This document shows positions 7,667 through 16,266 of a stretch of 64,000 nt of DNA, piece after piece (the stretch's first letter is position 1; each line of letters begins with the position of its first letter). The position numbers were made by a program, and so were the translations under genes. The notes below the pieces were generated by a model, which was not told where the DNA came from, did no database searches, and saw only the letters and a program-made list of their open reading frames with translations. Origin of the DNA: Thermovenabulum gondwanense (GTDB lineage Bacteria; Bacillota; Thermosediminibacteria; Thermosediminibacterales; Thermosediminibacteraceae); assembly GCF_001601575.1 (NCBI RefSeq), contig NZ_LOHZ01000042.1:62001-126000 (forward strand), in the 5' to 3' direction.

Positions 7667-8428
7667 TCAAAAATCTATTCTCCATGATTTTAACATATCC
7701 ATAATTTCATACTTTGTCAAATCAAAGTGAATGGGAGTAATAGATATGTAACCATTATGAATCGCCCACACATCCGAATCCTCATCCATAAGATCTTCGA
7801 CAACTTCCCCGGCTAACCAATAATAATCCTTTCCCCTTGGGTCACATCTTTTATGAAAGCAATTTTTATATTTTCTTGTCCCTAAGTGGGTTATCATTAC
7901 CCCCTTTATTTTTTCCTTTGGCAAAGCAGGAATATTTATATTTAATAGTGAGTCCTTTGGAAATTCTTTATCTTTTATGTACTCGCACAGCTTTCTAATA
8001 ACTTCTGCTGGATAATCGAAAATTACATCCTCATAAGAAGCTACTGAAACAGCAATAGCAGGAATACCATAGATTGATGCTTCTATTGCCGCAGATACTG
8101 TACCCGAATAAATTACATCTGTCCCTAAATTAGGTCCTTTGTTAATTCCCGAAATCACTAAATCCGGGGGTTCTCTAAGCAATGCATCCAAAGCTAATTT
8201 AACGCAATCCGAAGGCGTACCATTAACCTTAAAGGATGTTACTTCTGACCCAAAAATTTCCACTTTATCAACCCTTAAAGGTTTATGCATGGTTATAGCA
8301 TGAGCAGTAGCACTTCTTTCCCTGTCGGGCGCTACTACAAAAACCTTTCCAATATTTTTTAGTTCTTTTACCAGTGCAAATATTCCTTCGGCATATATTC
8401 CGTCATCGTTTGATACAAGTATTTTCAA
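7667..8428 (-). CDS. surE: 5'/3'-nucleotidase SurE
   Basis: SurE removes phosphate from nucleoside monophosphates. The metal-binding SNDDG motif is at residues 6-10, and the family sequences APDRERSATAHAIT, VNGTPSDCVKLA and VISGINKGPNLG follow in order. An in-frame GTG at 8437 is possible, but the Shine-Dalgarno GGGG overlaps it. The TTG at 8428 lies 6-8 nt after the same GGGGTG and gives MKILVSNDDG, the usual SurE N-terminus, for 253 aa. It is downstream of the TPR gene with 14 nt or less between them and upstream of ypmA. Confidence 0.93.
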   Translation of the reverse strand: MKILVSNDDGIYAEGIFALVKELKNIGKVFVVAPDRERSATAHAITMHKPLRVDKVEIFGSEVTSFKVNGTPSDCVKLALDALLREPPDLVISGINKGPNLGTDVIYSGTVSAAIEASIYGIPAIAVSVASYEDVIFDYPAEVIRKLCEYIKDKEFPKDSLLNINIPALPKEKIKGVMITHLGTRKYKNCFHKRCDPRGKDYYWLAGEVVEDLMDEDSDVWAIHNGYISITPIHFDLTKYEIMDMLKSWRIDF

Positions 8429-8442
8429 AATTTTCACCCCGC

Positions 8443-9633
8443 TTAAGCTGTTAACGCTTTATTATAAAATTCTACTGCCTTTTCCTTATCACCCATATTT
8501 TCGTAGCATATACCAATAATTGTCTTTATATTAAAATCTATTCTTTCAGGGTCTATTTTTTCATAGCATTCCGCAGCTTCCTTATACATACCCATTTTGA
8601 AAAGACAGTAGGCTTTATTTAATAATATATCATCTTTTGCCTTTTTTTGCAAAATCCTATTTAATATTTCCAATGCTTCTTTATAGCGTTTCAAAGATAT
8701 CAGGCAATAAGCAATATTGTTTTGAAGGGTATAGTCTTCAGGGTTTATTTTCTCGGCCTGTTTAAAACATTCCATAGCCTTATTAATCATATTTTTTTTA
8801 TACAGGCAATACCCTAAATTTATTAAAAGATCACTATTTTGACTATCAATTCTTAATCCTTTTTCACATAATTTTATTGCTTCATCATATCTTCCTAAAC
8901 CTGCTAAAGCTGTAGTAAAGTTATTAAGCAATGTAATGTCCACATCATTTTTTTCATAAACATCTTTAAAAAGCTTTACTGCCTTTTTATAATCTTTCAT
9001 CATCAATAAACATGTAGCAAGATTCTGTTTAACACTCAAATCGTTTTCCGAAATTTCCAGGGCTTTTTCAAAGCTCTTTTTGGCATCTTTAATATTCCCC
9101 GTTTTTAATAAACATAGCCCTTTATGGTTTAATAAGGACTTTAAATTTTCCCCTTCAGTAGAATCTATTATAAAATCGATAAGATTAATAGCCTCTTCAT
9201 ATTTTTCAAGTTTATATAAAATTTTTATTATATTGCAATAAGCTTTTAATTTCAATTCCGGAGTGGTCAAAGTAAGTTCATACTTTTCAATAGCTTTATC
9301 GTATTCGGACAATTCCTCATAAATTTTCCCCAAGAAATATTGTACAAAAGAGGAATTAGTAATTTTTTCTATTTCTCTGAAGTATTTCAATGCCTTTTTA
9401 TAATCCTTTAATAAAAAAGAAAACAGACCCCCAAAAGCCAAAAGATATATATCCTGATACTTTTCTTTTTTTATTTTTTCTTCTATTTTATATAGCCCTT
9501 TGGAGTAGAGGCCAATATGGAACATAATTTTATAAACATATATTTCTATGTAAGATAAGGAATTTTGAACATATATTGTTCCTACACTTTCAATTATTTT
9601 ACTAAAGATTTCCCAAGCTTCGGTTTTTAACAT
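8443..9633 (-). CDS. tetratricopeptide (TPR) repeat protein
   Basis: A 396-aa protein made almost entirely of TPR units from about residue 45 to the end. The repeats show the 34-residue W/L-G-Y-A-F-A-P pattern, for example KYFREIEKITNSSFVQYFLG, YDKAIEKYELTLTTPELKLKA and KKAVKLFKDVYEKNDVDIT. There is no signal peptide or membrane segment, so it is probably a cytosolic scaffold or interaction protein; the partner is unknown. The ATG follows a very G-rich Shine-Dalgarno (TTGGGGGGA). It precedes surE by a few nucleotides, which suggests co-transcription but does not show a shared role. Confidence 0.85.
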   Translation of the reverse strand: MLKTEAWEIFSKIIESVGTIYVQNSLSYIEIYVYKIMFHIGLYSKGLYKIEEKIKKEKYQDIYLLAFGGLFSFLLKDYKKALKYFREIEKITNSSFVQYFLGKIYEELSEYDKAIEKYELTLTTPELKLKAYCNIIKILYKLEKYEEAINLIDFIIDSTEGENLKSLLNHKGLCLLKTGNIKDAKKSFEKALEISENDLSVKQNLATCLLMMKDYKKAVKLFKDVYEKNDVDITLLNNFTTALAGLGRYDEAIKLCEKGLRIDSQNSDLLINLGYCLYKKNMINKAMECFKQAEKINPEDYTLQNNIAYCLISLKRYKEALEILNRILQKKAKDDILLNKAYCLFKMGMYKEAAECYEKIDPERIDFNIKTIIGICYENMGDKEKAVEFYNKALTA

Positions 9634-9757
9634 CTAAATTCCCCCCAAATTAAGTGAAAGCTTGCCTTAATAGAAACTATATATTAATTCTATAATCAAA
9701 AAAAATTTCCTTTATACAAATTTTCATAAGATTTTATATATATCGACATATTTTTAT

Positions 9758-10063
9758 CTAAATTTCACGGTATTTGCAATTTAACAAGCAAAACTCTTCG
9801 GGCTCTTTAAAAATTACATTCATTAAAGTACAAATAAAGAATGTCTCGCTTACACCGCGTTTAATAAACTCTTTTTGTGGAATTAAGTTTATGCAAATTT
9901 TGTCGTTAAAATCTTTCACTTTACAACCTTTACAGGCCCATTTTTCATCTAAATCCTTTTCTTTTAATAGGGCATTCCCTAAAAGGCACTTGTAAATTTT
10001 AAGTTCGTTTTCTATAAGCGGTATTTTTTTGTGTAGTTTTAAAAATTTGCAATCGTATGTCAA
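9758..10063 (-). CDS. cysteine-rich protein of unknown function
   Basis: A 101-aa protein, not recognised. It holds about nine cysteines, including a CKGC pair in the middle (WACKGCKVKDF), a C-terminal CLLNC and single Cys near the N-terminus, FFIC and KICIN. This could bind zinc or an Fe-S cluster. There is no signal peptide. The start chosen is TTG at 10063, which follows GGAGGGG at a good distance; a TTG five codons upstream overlaps that Shine-Dalgarno. It stands alone, with 124 nt to the TPR gene and a terminator region upstream. No function is proposed. Confidence 0.6.
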   Translation of the reverse strand: MTYDCKFLKLHKKIPLIENELKIYKCLLGNALLKEKDLDEKWACKGCKVKDFNDKICINLIPQKEFIKRGVSETFFICTLMNVIFKEPEEFCLLNCKYREI

Positions 10064-10134
10064 TACAATCCCCTCCAATGTTCTTAATCCCTTAAATTAC
10101 TTTTATGATATTTTCCCGTATAATGTGAATCAAA

Positions 10135-10169
10135 ATAAAAAACTGTCGGAAAGTAATTTCCAACAGTTT
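10135..10169 (-). terminator. intrinsic terminator of the kor operon
   Basis: The hairpin AACTGT-c-GGAAA / TTTCC-a-ACAGTT is followed on the minus strand by a T-rich stretch. It lies about 30 nt past the aminotransferase stop codon and closes the operon. Confidence 0.8.
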
Positions 10170-10197
10170 GAAATTAAATTCTAAAATTATTAACCTG

Positions 10198-11391
10198 TCA
10201 AAAAATCTCCGATAAAATTTCTATTCCTTTTTTTATATCATTTTTATTTACGGTGGCGAATGAAAGCCTCAAAGAAGACTTTAATTCTTTTTCTTCTCCC
10301 GGGCCAAAGGAAGAACCCGGAACGTAGACCACACCTCTTTCGATAGCTTTATATATAAACTCTTTGGTATCTATATCCTGTTTTAAAGTAATCCATGAAA
10401 AAAAACCGCCTTCGGGACTTGTAAAAATAATCCTGTTTCCAAAACATTCATTTACGGTTTTTACCATAATATCACACTTTTCACGATAATAAGGAACAAT
10501 ACGATCTAAATGAGATTTAAGTTTTCCCTGCTTCAAAAATTCCGCTATTATTGCCTGATTTAAGCTGCTGGTATGCAAGTCCATTCCCTGTTTTGCGATT
10601 ATCATCTTTTTTATAATTTCTTTATCCGCTATCATCCATGCGACCCGTACTCCAGGACAAAAAATTTTAGAAAAGGAATTCATATATATTACAAAACCTT
10701 CCTCGTCATAGGACTTTATAGATTTAATGAACTTGCCGGAATATCTTAGCTTTGAATAGGGATCATCTTCAACTACAATTATTTCATATTTCTTTGCTAT
10801 TTGTATAATATACTTTCTTCTCTCTTCAGATAATGTGGTCCCAGATGGATTTTGAAAAGTAGGAATAGTATAAATAAATTTAGGGATCTTACCTTTCATA
10901 GCCCTTTCTCTAATGATGTCTTCTAATAGATTTACGTTTATACCTTTTTCATCCACCGGCACCCCGGTTATTTTAGCCTTATAACTTCTTAAAGTATGAA
11001 GGCTCCCGGGATAAGTGGGTAATTCTACTATAACTTCATCTCCCGGGTTTAAAAGTATTTTGCACACTAAGTCCATACCCTGTTGAGAACCGGTAGTAAT
11101 TAAAATATTATCCATCTCGCATTTTATTCCATCTTCTAAAGATAAAGATCGAACAGCTTCTATTAATTCAGATAATCCCTCGGTGGGGCTATATTGAAGT
11201 ATTTTTTGTGGTTTTTCCCCCATTACTTTTTCAAAACATATTTTCAAATCCTCCACAGGAAAAGTATCCGGTGAAGGGTTACCTCCTGCTAAGGAAATTA
11301 CACCGGGTCTTTGGGATACTTTTAAAAGCTCTCTTATAGGAGAGGGAGGCAGGCTAACAATCCCATCGGAAAAAATTTTATTGTAATCCAT
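10198..11391 (-). CDS. PLP-dependent aminotransferase (2-aminoadipate/aromatic, LysN-MocR type)
   Basis: A 397-aa fold-type I aminotransferase of the branch related to 2-aminoadipate aminotransferase and the MocR catalytic domain. Visible features are SLAGGNPSPDTFP near residue 33, ITTGSQQGMDL, YTIPTFQNPSGTTLSEERR, the PLP-lysine region NSFSKIFCPGVRVAW and a C-terminal LRLSFATV. There is no N-terminal DNA-binding domain, so it is the enzyme and not a regulator. It is the last gene of korD-A-B-C, 18 nt after korC. That position suggests it makes the 2-oxoacid which the Kor complex then oxidises to an acyl-CoA. Substrates could be glutamate, branched or aromatic amino acids. Confidence 0.88.
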   Translation of the reverse strand: MDYNKIFSDGIVSLPPSPIRELLKVSQRPGVISLAGGNPSPDTFPVEDLKICFEKVMGEKPQKILQYSPTEGLSELIEAVRSLSLEDGIKCEMDNILITTGSQQGMDLVCKILLNPGDEVIVELPTYPGSLHTLRSYKAKITGVPVDEKGINVNLLEDIIRERAMKGKIPKFIYTIPTFQNPSGTTLSEERRKYIIQIAKKYEIIVVEDDPYSKLRYSGKFIKSIKSYDEEGFVIYMNSFSKIFCPGVRVAWMIADKEIIKKMIIAKQGMDLHTSSLNQAIIAEFLKQGKLKSHLDRIVPYYREKCDIMVKTVNECFGNRIIFTSPEGGFFSWITLKQDIDTKEFIYKAIERGVVYVPGSSFGPGEEKELKSSLRLSFATVNKNDIKKGIEILSEIF

Positions 11392-11409
11392 TTTTCCACC
11401 CCTTACAGT

Positions 11410-11931
11410 TTACAATACCATTTCAAAACCTTTATAAAACGCCCTAAGATTTTGGTCCCTGAACTGATCGGGAGAATTTTTTTTCAACGATTCAATTATT
11501 GCCTCCAAACTTACAATTCCCGATATCTTTACCAGAATACCCAATGCTATCATATTTAAAATTCTGATATTCTTTAATTCCACTGCAGCATTTGTCATCG
11601 AAAAACCATAATACTCATTGTTTTCACATTTTATCGTATTTTTATCGTAAATTAATATAGCTCCTTCCTTTATTCTTCCTTTGTAAATTTCAAAGGCCTG
11701 GGGTGAAAGACATACAATATAATCGGGGTCCATAGCTTCCGGAAAGGCAATTTCGTCTTCAGAAATTATTACCTCCGATTTGGAAAAGCCCCCTCTTGTA
11801 GCTACTCCATAGGCTGTAGTCTGCACGGCATTTTTTCCATCAAAAATTGCTGCTGCTTCACCTAAAATTTTACCGATCAATAACAATCCCTGTCCTCCAG
11901 AACCTGCAAGAACAACTTCTATTCTTCCCAT
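11410..11931 (-). CDS. korC: 2-oxoacid:ferredoxin oxidoreductase, gamma subunit
   Basis: A 173-aa subunit with the gamma-domain start VLAGSGGQGLLLIGKILGEAA and the typical TTAYGVATRGGFSKSEV segment, which help shape the CoA-binding site in this superfamily. It belongs with korA, korB and the ferredoxin korD in one operon with gaps of only a few nucleotides. The complex oxidatively decarboxylates a 2-oxoacid with CoA and reduces ferredoxin. The ATG follows GGAGGGTATC. Confidence 0.92.
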   Translation of the reverse strand: MGRIEVVLAGSGGQGLLLIGKILGEAAAIFDGKNAVQTTAYGVATRGGFSKSEVIISEDEIAFPEAMDPDYIVCLSPQAFEIYKGRIKEGAILIYDKNTIKCENNEYYGFSMTNAAVELKNIRILNMIALGILVKISGIVSLEAIIESLKKNSPDQFRDQNLRAFYKGFEMVL

Positions 11932-11943
11932 GCTGATACCCTC

Positions 11944-12780
11944 CTACCTTGCACCAGAATCTTGCTCAAGGGAAAATATTTTTTCCTTAGCTTGTTTTTG
12001 AACCTCTAAGTACTTTGTGGAAAAATCCGGTTTCTCAATGTTCACAAATTCTCCCAGAGCAAACTTATTTGAGTTAATATCTCCTTCATTTTTATTAAAT
12101 GTGCTATTATCCCTTAAAAACTCCATCATTTCCACAGAAGTCTTCAATTTATTAAGTCTTCCAAAATAAGTAGGGCATACATTAATTACATCCACCACCG
12201 AAAAACCTTTTTTCATTATGGCATTCTTTATATATTTTTCTAACAAGTTAACATGATATACGGTAGCCCTGGCCACATAACTTGCTCCTGCGGCAATTGC
12301 TAAATTAACTACATCAAAGGGAGGCTCAACGGAACCAAATCTCGATGTGCTGGTAATGCTTTTTTCCGGTGTGGTACCCGATACTTGCCCTCCGGTCATA
12401 CCGTAATTGAAGTTATTTGAAATAATAGCGGTGATATCAATATTTCTTCTGGCTGCATGAATAAAATGATTACCTCCTATGGTTAACCCGTCTCCATCTC
12501 CCATTAAAGCTAAAACTTTCAAGTTGGGATTCACCAGTTTAACTCCCGTAGCAGCAGGAAGCGCTCTTCCATGAGTTACATGAAGGCTGTTAACCGATAA
12601 ATAATCATCTGCCTTGCCCCAACATCCTATCCCGGTGACAACTACGATTTCACGCGGATCTAAATTTAAATCTGCAAATACCTTAGCAATAGTTTTCAAT
12701 ATTATTCCGTTACCACATCCTTCGCACCAAAAAAAAGGTAGTTTTTCTTCAATTATATAGTCAAATACGTTCCTTGCCAC
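11944..12780 (-). CDS. korB: 2-oxoacid:ferredoxin oxidoreductase, beta subunit
   Basis: The thiamine-diphosphate subunit. Cluster cysteines sit in CEGCGNG (Cys19, Cys22), and the ThDP/Mg motif is MGDGDGLTIGGNHFIHA followed by NNFNYGMTGGQ. A longer reading from TTG at 12807 overlaps korA and contains the Shine-Dalgarno AAGGAGGT inside itself. The GTG at 12780 lies 8 nt after that Shine-Dalgarno and gives MARNVFDYI, matching homologues, for 278 aa. It then starts just past the korA stop. Specificity for 2-oxoglutarate versus branched-chain or other 2-oxoacids cannot be settled. Confidence 0.93.
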   Translation of the reverse strand: MARNVFDYIIEEKLPFFWCEGCGNGIILKTIAKVFADLNLDPREIVVVTGIGCWGKADDYLSVNSLHVTHGRALPAATGVKLVNPNLKVLALMGDGDGLTIGGNHFIHAARRNIDITAIISNNFNYGMTGGQVSGTTPEKSITSTSRFGSVEPPFDVVNLAIAAGASYVARATVYHVNLLEKYIKNAIMKKGFSVVDVINVCPTYFGRLNKLKTSVEMMEFLRDNSTFNKNEGDINSNKFALGEFVNIEKPDFSTKYLEVQKQAKEKIFSLEQDSGAR

Positions 12781-12781
12781 C

Positions 12782-13909
12782 TTATATAACCTCCTTAATC
12801 TTCTCAATTATTTCAAAGGGGGTTATTATTTCACTATTTACTTTGTTAACTCCTATAACAGGTATACCGTTGTTTAACACCCTTTGAACTTCTCCTATAA
12901 TTTGCCCCAAGTTCATTTCCGGTACAACTACTATTTTCGCCCTATCAGCTAAATTTCTTACTTTTTCATCGGGAAAAGGCCACAGGGTATTTAATTGTAA
13001 AAGACCTGCTTTTTTACCCTGTTTTCTCAAAATATTAACAGCTTCCCTGGAACTTCTTGCAGATGCTCCAAAAGAAATAAACAGTATTTCAGCATCTTCA
13101 GTACAAAATTCCTTAGTAATTATTATATCTTCCTTATTTTGGTAAATCTTGTTATATAACCTCTTAACTACCTTTTCAGCATTTTGTGGAGAGTTGTTAG
13201 GAAAACCAGTTTCATCATGCATTGAGCTGGAAGCATGAAAGGTATACTCGCTTCCAAAGTAAGCCAAAGGTGGCACACCCGTTTTTTCTGGTTCATACGG
13301 TCTATATTTGCCTGGATCGATATTGGGCATTTTTCTTTGGACAATAGGTATATTATTATGCAATACGACTTTTTCTCGCATATGGCCTACAATCTCATCC
13401 GATAAAAATACAACCGGTGTTCTGTATTTTTCAGCAAAGTTAAAGGCATAAATTATTAAATCATAGCATTCCTGCACCGTCGCAGGTGCAAGTACAATTG
13501 CAGCATGGTCCCCATGAGTGCCCCACCTGGCTTGCATTACATCCGCTTGAGCTGGTTTTGTAGCAAGCCCCGTGCTCGGACCACTTCTTTGCACGTTTAT
13601 TACGACACATGGTGCTTCGGTCATTATTGCAAGTCCAATATTTTCTTGCATAAGGGAAAATCCCGGGCCGCTGGTAGCTGTAAAAGCTTTCGCACCTGCA
13701 AAAGAAGCTCCTACCAAAGCTGCCATACTCGCTATTTCATCCTCCATTTGAATAAATACTCCCCCTTCTGCAGGAAGCCTTATTGATGCGAGCTCTGCTA
13801 TCTCGGAAGAAGGAGTTATAGGATAACCAGCATAAAACCTTGCACCTGCCTTTAGGGCCCCTTCCACGCAGGCTTCGTTCCCTTGAAGAAATTTAATGTC
13901 TTCATGCAT
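12782..13909 (-). CDS. korA: 2-oxoacid:ferredoxin oxidoreductase, alpha subunit
   Basis: A 375-aa subunit with the pyrimidine-binding motif AGYPITPSSE near residue 29, QMEDEIASMAALVGASFAG and the TSGPGFSLMQE segment, all typical of KorA. The C-terminal domain contains ISFGASARSSREAV. It sits directly after the ferredoxin gene (stop and start adjacent at 13909/13910) and before korB. The delta-alpha-beta-gamma gene order is the common arrangement in Clostridia and archaea. The complex is cytosolic and feeds reduced ferredoxin to hydrogenase or Rnf-type enzymes elsewhere in the genome. Confidence 0.94.
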   Translation of the reverse strand: MHEDIKFLQGNEACVEGALKAGARFYAGYPITPSSEIAELASIRLPAEGGVFIQMEDEIASMAALVGASFAGAKAFTATSGPGFSLMQENIGLAIMTEAPCVVINVQRSGPSTGLATKPAQADVMQARWGTHGDHAAIVLAPATVQECYDLIIYAFNFAEKYRTPVVFLSDEIVGHMREKVVLHNNIPIVQRKMPNIDPGKYRPYEPEKTGVPPLAYFGSEYTFHASSSMHDETGFPNNSPQNAEKVVKRLYNKIYQNKEDIIITKEFCTEDAEILFISFGASARSSREAVNILRKQGKKAGLLQLNTLWPFPDEKVRNLADRAKIVVVPEMNLGQIIGEVQRVLNNGIPVIGVNKVNSEIITPFEIIEKIKEVI

Positions 13910-14122
13910 TTAAACCACCCCTTCGCCTTTTTCTTCTACAAAAATGGCAATATCCGGGCATCGCAAATAGCACAAATTACAACCTATGCATTCTTCTTCC
14001 TTATCTACAATAGGAAAAGTATTTATATCTATTCTTAGAACTTTTTTGGGACAAAATGCTACACAGATTCCACATTTTTTACACCTTTGTTCATTAATCT
14101 TAACTTTAAATCGTTTACTCAA
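13910..14122 (-). CDS. korD: 2x[4Fe-4S] ferredoxin subunit of the Kor complex
   Basis: A 70-aa protein with two complete cluster motifs: CKKCGICVAFCP near residues 14-25 and CIGCNLCYLRCP near residues 46-57. It is the delta subunit, carrying electrons from the thiamine centre to soluble ferredoxin. It is the first gene of the operon. The start is TTG, preceded by GGAGGGG at good spacing. A sigma-54 promoter sits at 14188-14203, leaving a leader of roughly 55 nt. Confidence 0.93.
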   Translation of the reverse strand: MSKRFKVKINEQRCKKCGICVAFCPKKVLRIDINTFPIVDKEEECIGCNLCYLRCPDIAIFVEEKGEGVV

Positions 14123-14187
14123 TTTGACCCCTCCAGAAAACTTATGATAATAAGTTAATTATATTATTTTCTAAGCTTTAATATTAA

Positions 14188-14203
14188 TGCAATATTTATG
14201 CCA
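14188..14203 (-). promoter_or_regulatory. sigma-54 (-24/-12) promoter of the kor operon
   Basis: On the minus strand the site is TGGCATAAATATTGCA, with exact GG-N10-GC spacing and a perfect TTGCA -12 element. The start site would be near 14177. It is very like the thl promoter (TGGCAT followed by an A-rich spacer). I did not find a clear copy of the thl palindromes upstream of it, so the activator site is not identified. Confidence 0.82.
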
Positions 14204-14270
14204 TTTTACAATTTTTTGCCTTTTTATTTTAAAAAAATTTTTGTAAAGCATAAGGACTTTGATTTAACGG

Positions 14271-15248
14271 TTATTGCTCAATTAAAGCCAAAATTAGTTT
14301 TACTGTATTCTCTAAATCATCTAAATTAACCATTTCAGAGGGCGTATGAACATATCTTGTGGGTATTGCAATTCCGCCGGAAGGGACACCCTCCTTGGTA
14401 AGATGTATTGCTCCCGCATCAGTGCCACCCATATCCAATACTTCCTTCTGATATGGAATTTTATTTTTTTCTGCAGTATCAATTAAAAGCTGTTTTACTT
14501 CGGGATGGCTTAAAACACTCATATCTTTTATTTTAACAGCCGGTCCCTTGCCGAGTTCCACTGCCATTTTTTCTCCTTCAGGAGTATCTCCGCATAAGGT
14601 AACATCCACCGCAATTGCAAGATCCGGTTCAATTGCATAAGCCGAAGTTCTCGCACCTCTTGTGCCTACTTCTTCCTGAGTTGTAAATACGAAATATAAA
14701 TCATATTTTGGATTTTTTACTTCTTTAAGCGCTTTTATAAGTACAGCACATCCGGCTCTATCATCTAAAGATTTTGCAGAAATACTTTTGCCAAGGAAAG
14801 TGCATTCCCGGTAGTAAGTTGCCATATCACCAATTTTAACTTTTTCCATTGCTTCTTCTTTCGATGATGCTCCTATATCAATAAAAAGTTTTTTCATCTT
14901 TAGCTCTTTAATATCCTCCAATTTTTCAACTCCAATTACCCCCACCGTACCGTTTTCAAATATTACCCTTTCTCCTAATAACACATAGGGAGATACTCCT
15001 CCTATATTTGAAAACCTTATAAAACCTTTCTCATCAATATTAGTTACTATTAATCCTATTTCATCCATATGAGCAGCAAACATTAATTTCTTTCCCGGGC
15101 CTTTTTTTCGAACAATCAAGTTGCCCATTGCATCTATTTTAATTTCATCCGAATAAGGCTCTACCAATTCTTTAATAACATTTCGAATTTTTTCTTCATT
15201 GCCTGAAGGACCGTAAGATTCGGTTAAATTCTTTAATAGATCTTTCAC
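14271..15248 (-). CDS. M42 family metallo-aminopeptidase, copy 1
   Basis: A 325-aa M42 peptidase (CelM/FrvX/YsdC and archaeal TET type). Metal-binding residues are visible in order: AAHMDEIGL near residue 64, LDDRAGCAVL near residue 170, TTQEEVGTRGA near residue 203 (catalytic Glu pair), DVTL near residue 225 and YVHTPSEMV near the C-terminus. These enzymes form large dodecamers in the cytosol that trim peptides from the N-terminus. The start is GTG after AAAGGGG. It is the third of three adjacent paralogues, 1 nt from the next one, and follows no obvious terminator. Confidence 0.92.
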   Translation of the reverse strand: MKDLLKNLTESYGPSGNEEKIRNVIKELVEPYSDEIKIDAMGNLIVRKKGPGKKLMFAAHMDEIGLIVTNIDEKGFIRFSNIGGVSPYVLLGERVIFENGTVGVIGVEKLEDIKELKMKKLFIDIGASSKEEAMEKVKIGDMATYYRECTFLGKSISAKSLDDRAGCAVLIKALKEVKNPKYDLYFVFTTQEEVGTRGARTSAYAIEPDLAIAVDVTLCGDTPEGEKMAVELGKGPAVKIKDMSVLSHPEVKQLLIDTAEKNKIPYQKEVLDMGGTDAGAIHLTKEGVPSGGIAIPTRYVHTPSEMVNLDDLENTVKLILALIEQ

Positions 15249-15249
15249 T

Positions 15250-16266
15250 TTATATTCCCCTTTCTTGAAAATCGTTTATTAAAGCATTAACCAAGGAAAT
15301 CGTATTATTAATATCATTAAGATCAGCGATACTAACAGGTGAATGAATATACCTAGTAGGAACTGAAATAACTATTGTTTGTATTCCTTCTTCGATAGAT
15401 TGTATTCTGCCCGCATCGGTACCTCCTAAATTTGTCCTTCTTGGCTGACATGGTATGTTATTTTTCTTTGCTATTTCAAATACCCTATCCCTTAAACGTT
15501 TATCGGCAATAAAGCTTCTATCCATTGTAGTTATCGCCGGTCCCCTGCCAAGTAAAGTATTGTATTCCTCTTCTTTCATACCAGGAACATCGGAAGCAAA
15601 AGTTCCCTCTACCACTATACAGACATCGGGCTTTAATTGGTAAGCTGCAACTCCGGAGCCTCTTAATCCAACCTCTTCTTGAACAGTAAAAGCTCCGCAA
15701 ATTTCCACTTCATAATTCCTTTTTACTATTTCCGCTACCACAAAGCATCCGATTCTATCATCTAAAGCCTTTCCTTTTACAATATTGTTCTTAAATATTT
15801 CAAATTCCGTATTAAAGCAAGCGTAATCGCCAATTTTAACCTTTTTTTCCGCATCCTCCTGATCTTTTGCACCTATATCTATATAAAGATTTTTTATTTT
15901 TAATGCATTTTCCCTTTCCTTGGGTTCCTGCCTGTGAATGGGTTTTGCACCTATAACTCCGAAAACCTTATTTGGGCCTATTGTAACGATCTTTGAAACA
16001 AGTACCCGTTCATCAATTCCTCCCACAGTTTCAAACTTTAAAAACCCATTTTTTAGTATGGAGGTTATCATCAATCCCACTTCATCCATATGTGCTGCCA
16101 GCATTATTCTTGGTCTTTTGCCCTCATTCTTTTTTTCAAATATTAGATTTCCCAAAGCATCCGTTCTAATTTCTGCATATCCCTTTAATTCCTCCCTTAA
16201 TATATCCCTCACTTCATTTTCATTTCCCGAAACACCTGCAGCTTCAGAAAGTCTCTTTAATAACAT
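15250..16266 (-). CDS. M42 family metallo-aminopeptidase, copy 2
   Basis: A 338-aa paralogue of its neighbours. The M42 residues are seen in AAHMDEVGLM near residue 60, LDDRIGCFVV, TVQEEVGLRGSG near residue 200, EGTFASD and YIHSPVSI. The EGTF segment differs from the DV(T/G) found in the other copies at the same place, a position near the metal site, so metal or substrate preference may differ. It overlaps copy 3 by 10 nt at its start and is 1 nt from copy 1 at its end, so translation is probably coupled. Confidence 0.91.
   Translation of the reverse strand: MLLKRLSEAAGVSGNENEVRDILREELKGYAEIRTDALGNLIFEKKNEGKRPRIMLAAHMDEVGLMITSILKNGFLKFETVGGIDERVLVSKIVTIGPNKVFGVIGAKPIHRQEPKERENALKIKNLYIDIGAKDQEDAEKKVKIGDYACFNTEFEIFKNNIVKGKALDDRIGCFVVAEIVKRNYEVEICGAFTVQEEVGLRGSGVAAYQLKPDVCIVVEGTFASDVPGMKEEEYNTLLGRGPAITTMDRSFIADKRLRDRVFEIAKKNNIPCQPRRTNLGGTDAGRIQSIEEGIQTIVISVPTRYIHSPVSIADLNDINNTISLVNALINDFQERGI

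Noticed and set aside
12781-12807. korB starting at 12807 with an overlap into korA
   Set aside because: The Shine-Dalgarno AAGGAGGT would be inside the coding sequence, and GTG at 12780 is well placed after it and matches homologues.
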